Source of the DNA: Balanoglossus misakiensis
Taxonomy: Eukaryota > Hemichordata
DNA: 64,000 nt
Assembly (NCBI GenBank): GCA_040954595.2
Contig: CM082585.2
Span: forward strand, 7,130,001 to 7,194,000
Direction of reading: 5' to 3'
Part shown: positions 32,211 through 46,730 of the stretch, piece by piece
Numbering within the stretch: the first letter of the stretch is position 1
Layout of the letters: each line of letters begins with the position of its first letter
Translations under genes and position numbers: made by a program
The notes under the pieces: generated by a model
What the model saw: the letters and a program-made list of their open reading frames with translations, nothing else
The model's database searches: none
What the model was told of the DNA's origin: nothing

Positions 32211-35200
32211 CATGAGCTATAACCCATGGTTTTTATCAAAAATTGAAGAAATTTCGAAATTCCGGGAAGTCGAAAAATTGTCATTTCTGGGTGATTTTCA
32301 TGAGCTATAACCCATGGTTTTTATCAAAAATTGAAGAAATTTCGAAATTCCGGGAAGTCGAAAAATTGTCATTTCTGGGTGATTTTCATGAGCTATAACC
32401 CATGGTTTTTATCAAAAATTGAAGAAATTTAGAAATTCCGGGAAGTCGAAAAATTGTCATTTCTGGGTGATTTTCATGAGCTATAACCCATGGTTTTTAT
32501 CAAAAATTGAAGAAATTTCGAAATTCCGGGAAGTCGAAAAATTGTCATTTCTGGGTGATTTTCATGAGCTATAACCCATGGTTTTTATCAAAAATTGAAG
32601 AAATTTCGAAATTCCGGGAAGTCGAAAAATTGTCATTTCTGGGTGATTTTCATGAGCTATAACCCATGGTTTTTATCAAAAATTGAAGAAATTTCGAAAT
32701 TCCGGGGAAGTCGAAAAAATTGTCATTTCTGGGTGATTTTCATGAGCTATAACCATGGTTTTTATCAAAAATTGAAGAAATTTTCGAAATTCCGGGAAGT
32801 CGAAAAATTGTCATTTCTGGGTGATTTTCATGAGCTATAACCCATGGTTTTTATCAAAAATCGAAGAAATTTCGAAATTCCGGGAAGTCGAAAAATTGTC
32901 ATTTCTGGGTGATTTTCATGAGCTATAACCCATGGTTTTTATCAAAAATCGAAGAAATTTCGAAATTCCGGGAAGTCGAAAAAATGTCATTTCTGGGCGA
33001 TTTTCATGAGCTATAACCCATGGTTTTTATCAAAAATTGAAGAAATTTCGAAATTCCGGGAAGTCGAAAAATGGTCATTTCTGGGTGATTTTCATGAGCT
33101 ATAACCCATGGTTTTTATCAAAAATTGAAGAAATTTCGAAATTCCGGGAAGTCGAAAAATGGTCATTTCTGGGTGATTTTCATGAGCTATAACCCATGGT
33201 TTTTATCAAAAAATGAAGAAATTTCGAAATTCCGGGAAGTCGAAAAATTGTCATTTCTGGGGTGATTTTCATGAGCTATAACCCATGGTTTTTATCAAAA
33301 ATTGAAGAAATTTCGAAATCCGGGAAGTCGAAAAATTGTCATTTCTGGGTGATTTTCATGAGCTATAACCCATGGTTTTTATCAAAAATTGAAGAAATTT
33401 CGAAATTCCGGGAAGTCGAAAAATTGTCATTTCTGGGTGATTTTCATGAGCTATAACCCATGGTTTTTATCAAAATTGAAGAAATTTCGAAATTCCGGGA
33501 AGTCGAAAATTGTCATTTCTGGGTGATTTTCATGAGCTATAACCCATGGTTTTTATCAAAAATTGAAGAAATTTCGAAATTCCGGGAAGTCGAAAAATTG
33601 TCATTTCTGGGTGATTTTCATGAGCTATAACCCATGGTTTTTATCAAAAATTGAAGAAATTTCGAAATTCCGGGAAGTCGAAAAATTGTCATTTCTGGGT
33701 GATTTTCATGAGCTATAACCCATGGTTTTTATCAAAAATCGAAGAAATTTCGAAATTCAGGGAAGTCGAAAATTGTCATTTCTGGGTGATTTTCATGAGC
33801 TATAACCCATGGTTTTTATCAAAAATTGAAGAAATTTCGAAATTCCGGGAAGTCGAAAAATTGTCATTTCTGGGTGATTTTCATGAGCTATAACCCATGG
33901 TTTTTATCAAAAATTGAAGAAATTTCGAAATTCCGGGAAGTCGAAAAATTGTTCATTTCTGGGTGATTTTCATGAGCTATAACCCATGGTTTTTATCAAA
34001 AATTGAAGAAATTTCGAAATTCCGGGAAGTCGAAAAATGGTCATTTCTGGGTGATTTTCATGAGCTATAACCCATGGTTTTTATCAAAAATTGAAGAAAT
34101 TTCGAAATTCCGGGAAGTCGAAAAATTGTCATTTCTGGGTGATTTTCATGAGCTATAACCCATGGTTTTTATCAAAAATTGAAGAAATTTCGAAATTCCG
34201 GGAAGTCGAAAAATTGTCATTTCTGGGTGATTTTCATGAGCTATAACCCATGGTTTTTATCAAAAATTGAAGAAATTTCGAAATTCCGGGAAGTCGAAAA
34301 ATTGTCATTTCTGGGTGATTTTCATGAGCTATAACCCATGGGTTTTTATCAAAAATTGAAGAAATTTCGAAATTCCGGGGAAGTCGAAAAATTGTCATTT
34401 CTGGGTGATTTTCATGAGCTATAACCCATGGTTTTTATCAAAAATTGAAGAAATTTCGAAATTCCGGGAAGTCGAAAAATTGTCATTTCTGGGTGATTTT
34501 CATGAGCTATAACCCATGGTTTTTATCAAAAATTGAAGAAATTTCGAATTCCGGGAAGTCGAAAAATTGTCATTTCTGGGTGATTTTCATGAGCTATACC
34601 CATGGTTTTTATCAAAAATTGAAGAAATTTCGAAATTCCGGGAAGTCGAAAAATTGTCATTTCTGGGTGATTTTCATGAGCTATAACCCATGTTTTTTAT
34701 CAAAAATCGAAGAAATTTCGAAATTCCGGGAAGTCGAAAAATTGTCATTTCTGGGTGATTTTCATGAGCTATAACCCATGGTTTTTATCAAAAATCGAAG
34801 AAATTTCGAAATTCCGGGAAGTCGAAAAATTGTCATTTCTGGGTGATTTTCATGAGCTATAACCCATGGTTTTTATCAAAAATCGAAGAAATTTCGAAAT
34901 TCCGGGAAGTCGAAAAATTGTCATTTCTGGGCGATTTTCATGAGCTATAAACCCATGGTTTTTATCAAAAATCGAAGAAATTTCGAAATTCCGGGAAGTC
35001 GAAAAATTGTCATTTCTGGGCGATTTTTCATGAGCTATAACCCATGGTTTTTATCAAAAATTGAAGAAATTTCGAAATTCCGGGAAGTCGAAAAATTGTC
35101 ATTTTCTGGGTGATTTTCATGAGCTATAACCCATGGTTTTTATCAAAAATTGAAGAAATTTCGAAATTCCGGGAAGTCGAAAAATTGTCATTTCTGGGTG

Positions 35201-38200
35201 ATTTTCATGAGCTATAACCCATGGTTTTTATCAAAAATTGAAGAAATTTCGAAATTCCGGGAAGTCGAAAAATTGTCATTTCTGGGTGATTTTCATGAGC
35301 TATAACCCATGGTTTTTATCAAAAATTGAAGAAATTTCGAAATTCCGGGAAGTCGAAAAATTGTCATTTCTGGGTGATTTTCATGAGCTATAACCCATGG
35401 TTTTTATCAAAAATTGAAGAAATTTCGAAATTCCGGGAAGTCGAAAAATTGTCATTTCTGGGTGATTTTCATGAGCTATAACCCATGGTTTTTATCAAAA
35501 ATTGAAGAAATTTAGAAAATTCCGGGAAGTCGAAAAATTGTCATTTCTGGGTGATTTTCATGAGCTATAACCCATGGTTTTTATCAAAAATTGAAGAAAT
35601 TTAGAAATTCCGGGAAGTCGAAAAATTGTCATTTCTGGGTGATTTTCATGAGCTATAACCCATGGTTTTTATCAAAAATCGAAGAAATTTAGAAATTCCG
35701 GGAAGTCGAAAAATTGTCATTTCTGGGTGATTTTCATGAGCTATAACCCATGGTTTTTATCAAAAATCGAAGAAATTTCGAAATTCCGGGAAGTCGAAAA
35801 ATTGTCATTTCTGGGTGATTTCATGAGCTATAACCCATGGTTTTTATCAAAAATCTGAAGAAATTTCGAAATTCCGGGAAGTCGAAAAATTGTCATTTCT
35901 GGGCGATTTTCATGAGCTATAACCCATGGTTTTTATCAAAAATTGAAGAAATTTCGAAATTCCGGGAAGTCGAAAAAATGGTCATTTCTGGGTGATTTTC
36001 ATGAGCTATAACCCATGGTTTTTATCAAAAATTGAAGAAATTTCGAAATTCCGGGAAGTCGAAAAATTGTCATTTCTGGGTGATTTTCATGAGCTATAAC
36101 CCATGGTTTTTATCAAAAATTGAAGAAATTTCGAAATTCCGGGAAGTCGAAAATTGTCATTTCTGGGTGATTTTCATGAGCTATAACCCATGGTTTTTAT
36201 CAAAAATTGAAGAAATTTCGAAATTCCGGGAAGTCGAAAAATTGTCATTTCTGGGTGATTTTCATGAGCTATAACCCATGGTTTTTATCAAAAATTGAAG
36301 AAATTTCGAAATTCCGGGAAGTCGAAAAATTGTCATTTCTGGGTGATTTTCATGAGCTATAACCCATGGTTTTTATCAAAAATTGAAGAAATTTCGAAAT
36401 TCCGGGAAGTCGAAAAATTGTCATTTCTGGGTGATTTTCATGAGCTATAACCCATGGTTTTTATCAAAAATTGAAGAAATTTCGAAATTCCGGGAAGTCG
36501 AAAAATTGTCATTTCTGGGTGATTTTCATGAGCTATAACCCATGGTTTTTATCAAAAATTGAAGAAATTTCGAAATTCCGGGAAGTCGAAAAATTGTCAT
36601 TTCTGGGTGATTTTCATGAGCTATAACCCATGGTTTTTATCAAAAATTGAAGAAATTTCGAAATTCCGGGAAGACGAAAAATTGTCATTTCTGGGTGATT
36701 TTCATGAGCTATAACCCAAGGTTTTTATCAAAAATTTGAAGAAATTTCGAAATTCCGGGAAGTCGAAAAATTGTCATTTCTGGGTGATTTTCATGAGCTA
36801 TAACCATGGTTTTTATCAAAAATTGAAGAAATTTCGAAATTCCCGGGAAGTCGAAAAATTGTCATTTCTGGGTGATTTTCATGAGCTATAACCCATGGTT
36901 TTTATCAAAAATTGAAGAAATTTCGAAATTCCGGGAAGTCGAAAAATTGTCATTTCTGGGTGATTTTCAGTGAGCTATAACCCATGGTTTTTATCAAAAA
37001 TTGAAGAAATTTCGAAATTCCGGGAAGTCGAAAAATTGTCATTTCTGGGTGATTTTCATGAGCTATAACCCATGGTTTTTATCAAAAATTGAAGAAATTT
37101 CGAATTCCGGGAAGTCGAAAAATGTCATTTCTGGGTGATTTTCATGAGCTATAACCCATGGTTTTATCAAAAATTGAAGAAATTTCGAAATTCCGGGAAG
37201 TCGAAAAATTGTCATTTCTGGGTGATTTTCATGAGCTATAACCCATGGTTTTTATCAAAAATTGAAGAAATTTCGAATTCCGGGGAGTCGAAAAATTGTC
37301 ATTTCTGGCGATTTTCATGAGCTATAACCCATGGTTTTTTATCAAAAATTGAAGAAATTTCGAAATTCCGGGAAGTCGAAAAATTGTCATTTCTGGGTGA
37401 TTTTCATGAGCTATAACCCATGGTTTTTATCAAAAATTGAAGAAATTTCGAAATTCCGGGAAGTCGAAAAATTGTCATTTTCTGGGTGATTTTCATGAGC
37501 TATAACCCATGGTTTTTATCAAAAATTGAAGAAATTTCGAAATTCCCGGGAAGTCGAAAAATTGTCATTTCTGGGTGATTTTCATGAGCTATAACCCATG
37601 GTTTTTATCAAAAATTGAAGAAATTTCGAAATTCCGGGAAGTCGAAAAATTGTCATTTCTGGGTGATTTTCATGAGCTATAACCCATGGTTTTTATCAAA
37701 AATTGAAGAAATTTCGAAATTCCGGGAAGTCGAAAAATTGTCATTTCTGGGTGATTTTCATGAGCTATAACCCATGGTTTTTATCAAAAATTGAAGAAAT
37801 TTCGAAATTCCGGGAAGTCGAAAAATTGTCATTTCTGGGTGATTTTCATGAGCTATAACCCATGGTTTTTATCAAAAATCGAAGAAATTTCGAAATTCCG
37901 GTAAGTCGAAAAAATTGTCATTTCTGGGTGATTTTCATGAGCTATAACCCATGGTTTTTATCAAAAATCGAAGAAATTTCGAAATTCCGGAAGTCGAAAA
38001 TTGTCATTTCTGGGTGATTTTCATGAGCTATAACCCATGGTTTTTATCAAAAATCGAAGAAATTTCGAAAATTCCGGGAAGTCGAAAAATTGTCATTTCT
38101 GGGCGATTTTCATGAGCTATAACCCATGGTTTTTATCAAAAATTGAAAGAAATTTCGAAATTCCGGGAAGTCGAAAAATTGTCATTTCTGGGTGATTTTC

Positions 38201-41200
38201 ATGAGCTATAACCCATGGTTTTTATCAAAAATGAAGAACTTTCGAAATTCCGGGAAGTCGAAAAATTGTCATTTCCTGGGTGATTTTCATGAGCTATAAC
38301 CCATGGTTTTTATCAAAAATTGAAGAAATTTCGAAATTCCGGGAAGTCGAAAAATTGTCATTTCTGGGTGATTTTCATGAGCTATAACCCATGGTTTTTA
38401 TCAAAAATTGAAGAAATTTCGAAATTCCGGGAAGTCGAAAAATTGTCATTTCTGGGTGATTTTCATGAGCTATAACCCATGGTTTTTATCAAAAATCGAA
38501 GAAATTTCGAAATTCCGGGAAGTCGAAAAATTGTCATTTCTGGGCGATTTTCATGAGCTATAACCCATGGTTTTTATCAAAAATTGAAGAAATTTCGAAA
38601 TTCCGGGAAGTCGAAAAATGGTCATTTCTGGGTGATTTTCATGAGCTATAACCCATGGTTTTTATCAAAATTGAAGAAATTTCGAAATTCCGGGAAGTCG
38701 AAAAATTGTCATTTCTGGGTGATTTTCATGAGCTATAACCCATGGTTTTTATCAAAAATTGAAGAAATTTCGAAATTCCGGGAAGTCGAAAAATTGTCAT
38801 TTCTGGGTGATTTTCATGAGCTATAACCCATGGTTTTTATCAAAAATTGAAGAAATTTCGAAATTCCGGGAAGTCGAAAAATTGTCATTTCTGGGTGATT
38901 TTCATGAGCTATAACCCATGGTTTTTATCAAAAATTGAAGAAATTTCGAAATTCCGGGAAGTCGAAAAATTGTCATTTCTGGGTGATTTTCATGAGCTAT
39001 AACCCATGGTTTTTATCAAAAATTGAAGAAATTTCGAAATTCCGGGAAGTCGAAAAATTGTCATTTCTGGGTGATTTTCATGAGCTATAACCCATGGTTT
39101 TTATCAAAAATTGAAGAAATTTCGAAATTCCGGGAAGTCGAAAAATTGTCATTTCTGGGTGATTTTCATGAGCTATAACCCATGGTTTTTATCAAAAATT
39201 GAAGAAATTTCGAAATTCCGGGAAGTCGAAAAATTGTCATTTCTGGGTGATTTTCATGAGCTATAACCATGGTTTTTATCAAAAATTGAAGAAATTTCGA
39301 AATTCCGGGAAGTCGAAAAATTGTCATTTCTGGGTGATTTTCATGAGCTATAACCCATGGTTTTATCAAAAATTGAAGAAATTTCGAAATTCCGGGAAGA
39401 CGAAAAATTGTCATTTCTGGGTGATTTTCATGAGCTATAACCCATGGTTTTTATCAAAATTGAAGAAATTTCGAAATTCCGGGAAGTCGAAAAATTGTCA
39501 TTTCTGGGTGATTTTCATGAGCTATAACCCATGGTTTTTATCAAAAATTGAAGAAATTTCGAAATTCCGGGAAGTCGAAAAATTGTCATTTCTGGGTGAT
39601 TTTCATGAGCTATAACCCATGGTTTTTATCAAAAATTGAAGAAATTTCGAAATTCCGGGAAGTCGAAAAATGGTCATTTCTGGGTGATTTTCATGAGCTA
39701 TAACCCATGGTTTTTATCAAAAATTGAAGAAATTTCGAAATTCCGGGAAGTCGAAAAATGGTCATTTCTGGGTGATTTTCATGAGCTATAACCCATGGTT
39801 TTTATCAAAAATTGAAGAAATTTCGAAATTCCGGGAAGTCGAAAAATTGTCATTTCTGGGTGATTTTCATGAGCTATAACCCATGGTTTTTATCAAAAAT
39901 TGAAGAAATTTCGAAATTCCGGAAGTCGAAAAATTGTCATTTCTGGGTGATTTTCATGAGCTATAACCCATGGTTTTTATCAAAAATTGAAGAAATTTCG
40001 AAATTCCGGGAAGTCGAAAAATTGTCATTTCTGGGTGATTTTCATGAGCTATAACCCATGGTTTTTATCAAAAATTGAAGAAATTTCGAAATTCCGGGAA
40101 GTCGAAAAATTGTCATTTCTGGGTGATTTTCATGAGCTATAACCCATGGTTTTTATCAAAAATTGAAGAAATTTCGAAATTCCGGGAAGTCGAAAAATTG
40201 TCATTTCTGGGTGATTTTCATGAGCTATAACCCATGGTTTTTATCAAAAATTGAAGAAATTTCGAAATTCCGGGAAGTCGAAAAATTGTCATTTCTGGGT
40301 GATTTTCATGAGCTATAACCCATGGTTTTTATCAAAAATTGAAGAAATTTCGAAATTCCGGGAAGTCGAAAAATTGTCATTTCTGGGTGATTTTCATGAG
40401 CTATAACCCATGGTTTTTATCAAAAATCGAAGAAATTTCGAAATTCCGGGAAGTCGAAAAATTGTCATTTCTGGGTGATTTTCATGAGCTATAACCCATG
40501 GTTTTTATCAAAAATCGAAGAAATTTCGAAATTCCGGGAAGTCGAAAAATTGTCATTTCTGGGTGATTTTCATGAGCTATAACCCATGGTTTTTATCAAA
40601 AATCGAAGAAATTTCGAAATTCCGGGAAGTCGAAAAATTGTCATTTCTGGGTGATTTTCATGAGCTATAACCCATGGTTTTTATCAAAAATCGAAGAAAT
40701 TTCGAAATTCCGGGAAGTCGAAAAATTGTCATTTCTGGGCGATTTTCATGAGCTATAACCCATGGTTTTTATCAAAAATTGAAGAAATTTCGAAATTCCG
40801 GGAAGTCGAAAAATTGTCATTTCTGGGTGATTTTCATGAGCTATAACCCATGGTTTTTATCAAAAATTGAAGAAATTTCGAAATTCCGGGAAGTCGAAAA
40901 ATTGTCATTTCTGGGTGATTTTCATGAGCTATAACCCATGGTTTTTATCAAAAATTGAAGAAATTTCGAAATTCCGGGAAGTCGAAAAATTGTCATTTCT
41001 GGGTGATTTTCATGAGCTATAACCCATGGTTTTTATCAAAATTGAAGAAATTTAGAAATTCCGGGAAGTCGAAAAATTGTCATTTCTGGGTGATTTTCAT
41101 GAGCTATAACCCATGGTTTTTATCAAAAATTGAAGAAATTTCGAAATTCCGGGGAAGTCGAAAAATTGTCATTTCTGGGTGATTTTCATGAGCTATAACC

Positions 41201-44200
41201 CATGGTTTTTATCAAAAATTGAAGAAATTTCGAAATTCCGGGAAGTCGAAAAATTGTCATTTCTGGGTGATTTTCATGAGCTATAACCCATGGTTTTTAT
41301 CAAAAATTGAAGAAATTTCGAAATTCCGGGAAGTCGAAAAATTGTCATTTCTGGGTGATTTTCATGAGCTATAACCCATGGTTTTTATCAAAAATTGAAG
41401 AAATTTCGAAATTCCGGAAGTCGAAAAATTGTCATTTCTGGGTGATTTTCATGAGCTATAACCCATGGTTTTTATCAAAAATTGAAGAAATTTCGAAATT
41501 CCGGGAAGACGAAAAATTGTCATTTCTGGGTGATTTTCATGAGCTATAACCCATGGTTTTTATCAAAAATTGAAGAAATTTCGAAATTCCGGGAAGTCGA
41601 AAAATTGTCATTTCTGGGTGATTTTCATGAGCTATAACCCATGGTTTTTATCAAAAATTGAAGAAATTTCGAAATTCCGGGAAGTCGAAAAATTGTCATT
41701 TCTGGGTGATTTTCATGAGCTATAACCCATGGTTTTTATCAAAAATTGAAGAAATTTCGAAATTCCGGGAAGTCGAAAAATTGTCATTTCTGGGTGATTT
41801 TCATGAGCTATAACCCATGGTTTTTATCAAAAATTGAAGAAATTTCGAAATTCCGGGAAGTCGAAAAATGGTCATTTCTGGGTGATTTTCATGAGCTATA
41901 ACCCATGGTTTTTATCAAAAATTGAAGAAATTTCGAAATTCCGGGAAGACGAAAAATTGTCATTTCTGGGTGATTTCATGAGCTATAACCCATGGTTTTT
42001 ATCAAAAATTGAAGAAATTTCGAAATTCCGGGAAGTCGAAAATTGTCATTTCTGGGTGATTTTCATGAGCTATAACCCATGGTTTTTATCAAAAATTGAA
42101 GAAATTTCGAAATTCCGGGAAGTCGAAAAATTGTCATTTCTGGGTGATTTTCATGAGCTATAACCCATGGTTTTTATCAAAAATTGAAGAAATTTCGAAA
42201 TTCCGGGAAGTCGAAAAATTGTCATTTCTGGGTGATTTTCATGAGCTATAACCCATGGTTTTTATCAAAAATTGAAGAAATTTCGAAATTCCGGGAAGTC
42301 GAAAAATGGTCATTTCTGGGTGATTTTCATGAGCTATAACCCATGGTTTTTATCAAAAATTGAAGAAATTTCGAAATTCCGGGAAGTCGAAAAATGGTCA
42401 TTTCTGGGTGATTTTCATGAGCTATAACCCATGGTTTTTATCAAAAATTGAAGAAATTTCGAAATTCCGGGAAGTCGAAAAATGGTCATTTCTGGGTGAT
42501 TTTCATGAGCTATAACCCATGGTTTTTATCAAAAATTGAAGAAATTTAGAAATTCCGGGAAGTCGAAAAATTGTCATTTCTGGGTGATTTTCATGAGCTA
42601 TAACCCATGGTTTTTATCAAAAATTGAAGAAATTTCGAAATTCCGGGAAGTCGAAAAATTGTCATTTCTGGGTGATTTTCATGAGCTGTAACCCATGGTT
42701 TTTATCAAAAATTGAAAAATTTCGAAATTGCGGGAAGTCGAAAAATTGTCATTTCTGGGTGATTTTCATGAGCTATAACCCATGGTTTTTATCAAAAATT
42801 GAAGAACTTTCGAAATTGCGGGAAGACGAAAAATTGTCATTTCTGGGTGATTTTCATGAGCTATAACCCATGGTTTTTATCAAAAATTGAAGAACTTTCG
42901 AAATTCCGGGAAGTCGAAAAATTGTCATTTCTGGGTGATTTTCATGAGCTATAACCCATGGTTTTTATCAAAAATTGAAGAACTTTCGAAATTCCGGGAA
43001 GTCGAAAAATTGTCATTTCTGGGTGATTTTCATGAGCTATAACCCATGGTTTTTATCAAAAATTGAAGAAATTTCGAAATTCCGGGAAGTCGAAAAATTG
43101 TCATTTCTGGTGATTTTCATGAGCTATAACCCATGGTTTTTATCAAAAATTGAAGAAATTTCGAAATTCCGGGAAGTCGAAAAATTGTCATTTCTGGGTG
43201 ATTTTCATGAGCTATAACCCATGGTTTTTATCAAAAATTGAAGAAATTTCGAAATTCCGGGAAGTCGAAAATTGTCATTTCTGGGTGATTTTCATGAGCT
43301 ATAACCCATGGTTTTTATCAAAAATTGAAGAAATTTCGAAATTCCGGGAAGTCGAAAAATTGTCATTTCTGGGTGATTTTCATGAGCTATAACCCATGGT
43401 TTTTATCAAAAATTGAAGAAATTTCGAAATTCCGGGAAGTCGAAAAATTGTCATTTCTGGGTGATTTTCATGAGCTATAACCCATGGTTTTTATCAAAAA
43501 TCGAAGAAATTTCGAAATTCCGGGAAGTCGAAAAATTGTCATTTCTGGGTGATTTTCATGAGCTATAACCCATGGTTTTTATCAAAAATTGAAGAAATTT
43601 CGAAATTCCGGGAAGTCGAAAAATTGTCATTTCTGGGTGATTTTCATGAGCTATAACCCATGGTTTTTATCAAAAATTGAAGAAATTTCGAAATTCCGGG
43701 AAGTCGAAAAATTGTCATTTCTGGGTGATTTTCATGAGCTATAACCCATGGTTTTATCAAAAATTGAAGAAATTTCGAAATTCCGGGAAGTCGAAAAATT
43801 GTCATTTCTGGGTGATTTTCATGAGCTATAACCCATGGTTTTTATCAAAAATTGAAGAAATTTCGAAATTCCGGGAAGTCGAAAAATTGTCATTACTGGG
43901 TGATTTTCATGAGCTATAACCCATGGTTTTTATCAAAAATTGAAGAAATTTCGAAATTCCGGGAAGTCGAAAAATTGTCATTTCTGGGTGATTTTCATGA
44001 GCTATAACCCATGGTTTTTATCAAAAATTGAAGAAATTTCGAAATTCCGGGAAGTCGAAAAATTGTCATTTCTGGGCGATTTTCATGAGCTATAACCCAT
44101 GGTTTTTATCAAAAATTGAAGAAATTTCGAAATTCGGAAGTCGAAAAATTGTCATTTCTGGGCGATTTTCATGAGCTATAACCCATGGTTTTTATCAAAA

Positions 44201-45199
44201 ATTGAAGAAATTTCGAAATTCCGGGAAGTCGAAAAATTGTCATTTCTGGGCGATTTTCATGAGCTATAACCCATGTTTTTATCAAAAATTGAAGAAATTT
44301 CGAAATTCCGGGAAGTCGAAAATTGTCATTTCTGGGTGATTTTCATGAGCTATAACCCATGGTTTTATCAAAAATTGAAGAAATTTCGAAATTCCGGGAA
44401 GTCGAAAAATTGTCATTTCTGGGTGATTTTCATGAGCTATAACCCATGGTTTTTATCAAAAATTGAAGAAATTTCGAAATTCCGGGAAGTCGAAAAATTG
44501 TCATTTCTGGGTGATTTTCATGAGCTATAACCCATGGTTTTTATCAAAAATCGAAGAAATTTCGAAATTCCGGGAAGTCGAAAAATTGTCATTTCTGGGT
44601 GATTTTCATGAGCTATAACCCATGGTTTTATCAAAAATTGAAGAAATTTCGAAATTCCGGGAAGTCGAAAAATTGTCATTTCTGGGTGATTTTCATGAGC
44701 TATAACCCATGGTTTTTATCAAAAATTGAAGAAATTTCGAAATTCCGGGAAGTCGAAAAAATTGTCATTTCTGGGTGATTTTCATGAGCTATAACCCATG
44801 GTTTTTATCAAAATTGAAGAAATTTCGAAATTCCGGGAAGTCGAAAAATTGTCATTTCTGGGCGATTTTCATGAGCTATAACCCATGGTTTTTATCAAAA
44901 ATTGAAGAAATTTCGAAATTCCGGGAAGTCGAAAAATTGTCATTTCTGGGCGATTTTCATGAGCTATAACCCATGGTTTTTATCAAAAATTGAAGAAATT
45001 TCGAAATTCCGGGAAGTCGAAAAATTGTCATTTCTGGGTGATTTTCATGAGCTATAACCCATGGTTTTTATCAAAAATTGAAGAAATTTCGAAATTCCGG
45101 GAAGTCGAAAAATTGTCATTTCTGGGTGATTTTCATGAGCTATAACCCATGGTTTTTATCAAAAATTGAAGAAATTTCGAAATTCCGGGAAGTCGAAAA

Positions 45200-46730
45200 A
45201 TTGTCATTTCTGGGTGATTTTCATGAGCTATAACCCATGGTTTTTATCAAAAATCGAAGAAATATCGAAATTCCGGGAAGTCGAAAAATTGCCATTTCTG
45301 GGTGATTTTCATGAGCTATAACCCATGGTTTTTATCAAAAATCGAAGAAATTTCGAAATTCCGGGAAGTCGAAAAATTGCCATTTCTGGGTGATTTTCAT
45401 GAGCTATAACCCATGGTTTTTATCAAAAATTGAAGAAATTTCGAAATTCCGGGAAGTCGAAAAATTGCCATTTCTTGGTGATTTTCATGAGCTATAACCC
45501 ATGGTTTTTATCAAAAATTGAAGAAATTTCGAAATTCCGGGAAGTCGAAAAATTGTCATTTCTGGGTGATTTTCATGAGCTATAACCCATGGTTTTTATC
45601 AAAAATTGAAGAAATTTCGAAATTCCGGGAAGTCGAAAAATGGTCATTTCTGGGTGATTTTCATGAGCTATAACCCATGGTTTTTATCAAAAATTGAAGA
45701 AATTTCGAAATTCCGGGAAGTCGAAAAATTGTCATTTCTGGGTGATTTTCATGAGCTATAACCCATGGTTTTATCAAAATTGAAGAAATTTCGAAATTCC
45801 GGGAAGTCGAAAAATTGTCATTTCTGGGTGATTTTCATGAGCTATAACCCATGGTTTTTATCAAAAATTGAAGAAATTTCGAAATTCCGGGAAGTCGAAA
45901 AATTGTCATTTCTGGGTGATTTTCATGAGCTATAACCCATGGTTTTTATCAAAAATTGAAGAAATTTCGAAATTCCGGGAAGTCGAAAAATTGTCATTTC
46001 TGGGTGATTTTCATGAGCTATAACCCATGGTTTTTATCAAAAATTGAAGAAATTTCGAAATTCCGGGAAGTCGAAAAATTGTCATTTCTGGGCGATTTTC
46101 ATGAGCTATAACCCATGGTTTTTATCAAAAATTGAAGAAATTTCGAAATTCCGGGAAGTCGAAAAATTGTCATTTCTGGGTGATTTTCATGAGCTATAAC
46201 CCATGGTTTTTATCAAAAATTGAAGAAATTTCGAAATTCCGGGAAGTCGAAAAATTGTCATTTCTGGGTGATTTTCATGAGCTATAACCCATGGTTTTTA
46301 TCAAAAATTGAAGAAATTTCGAAATTCCGGGAAGTCGAAAAATTGTCATTTCTGGGTGATTTTCATGAGCTATAACCCATGGTTTTTATCAAAAATTGAA
46401 GAAATTTCGAAATTCCGGGAAGTCGAAAAATTGTCATTTCTGGGTGATTTTCATGAGCTATAACCCATGGTTTTTATCAAAAATCGAAGAAATATCGAAA
46501 TTCCGGGAAGTCGAAAAATTGCCATTTCTGGGTGATTTTCATGAGCTATAACCCATGGTTTTTATCAAAAATCGAAGAAATTTCGAAATTCCGGGAAGTC
46601 GAAAAATTGCCATTTCTGGGTGATTTTCATGAGCTATAACCCATGGTTTTTATCAAAAATTGAAGAAATTTCGAAATTCCGGGAAGTCGAAAAATTGCCA
46701 TTTCTTGGTGATTTTCATGAGCTATAACCC
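45200..46730 (+). repeat. 1230-bp internal duplication (14 units) within the satellite
   Basis: A rare run of variants appears twice: GAAATATCG with GCCATTT, then AATCGAAG with GCCATTT, then GCCATTTCTTGG. The first run is at 45261-45475 and the second at 46491-46705, a spacing of 1230, which is 14 units minus a 2-base indel near 45770. Sharing three private variants in order implies a recent block duplication. Confidence 0.85.
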
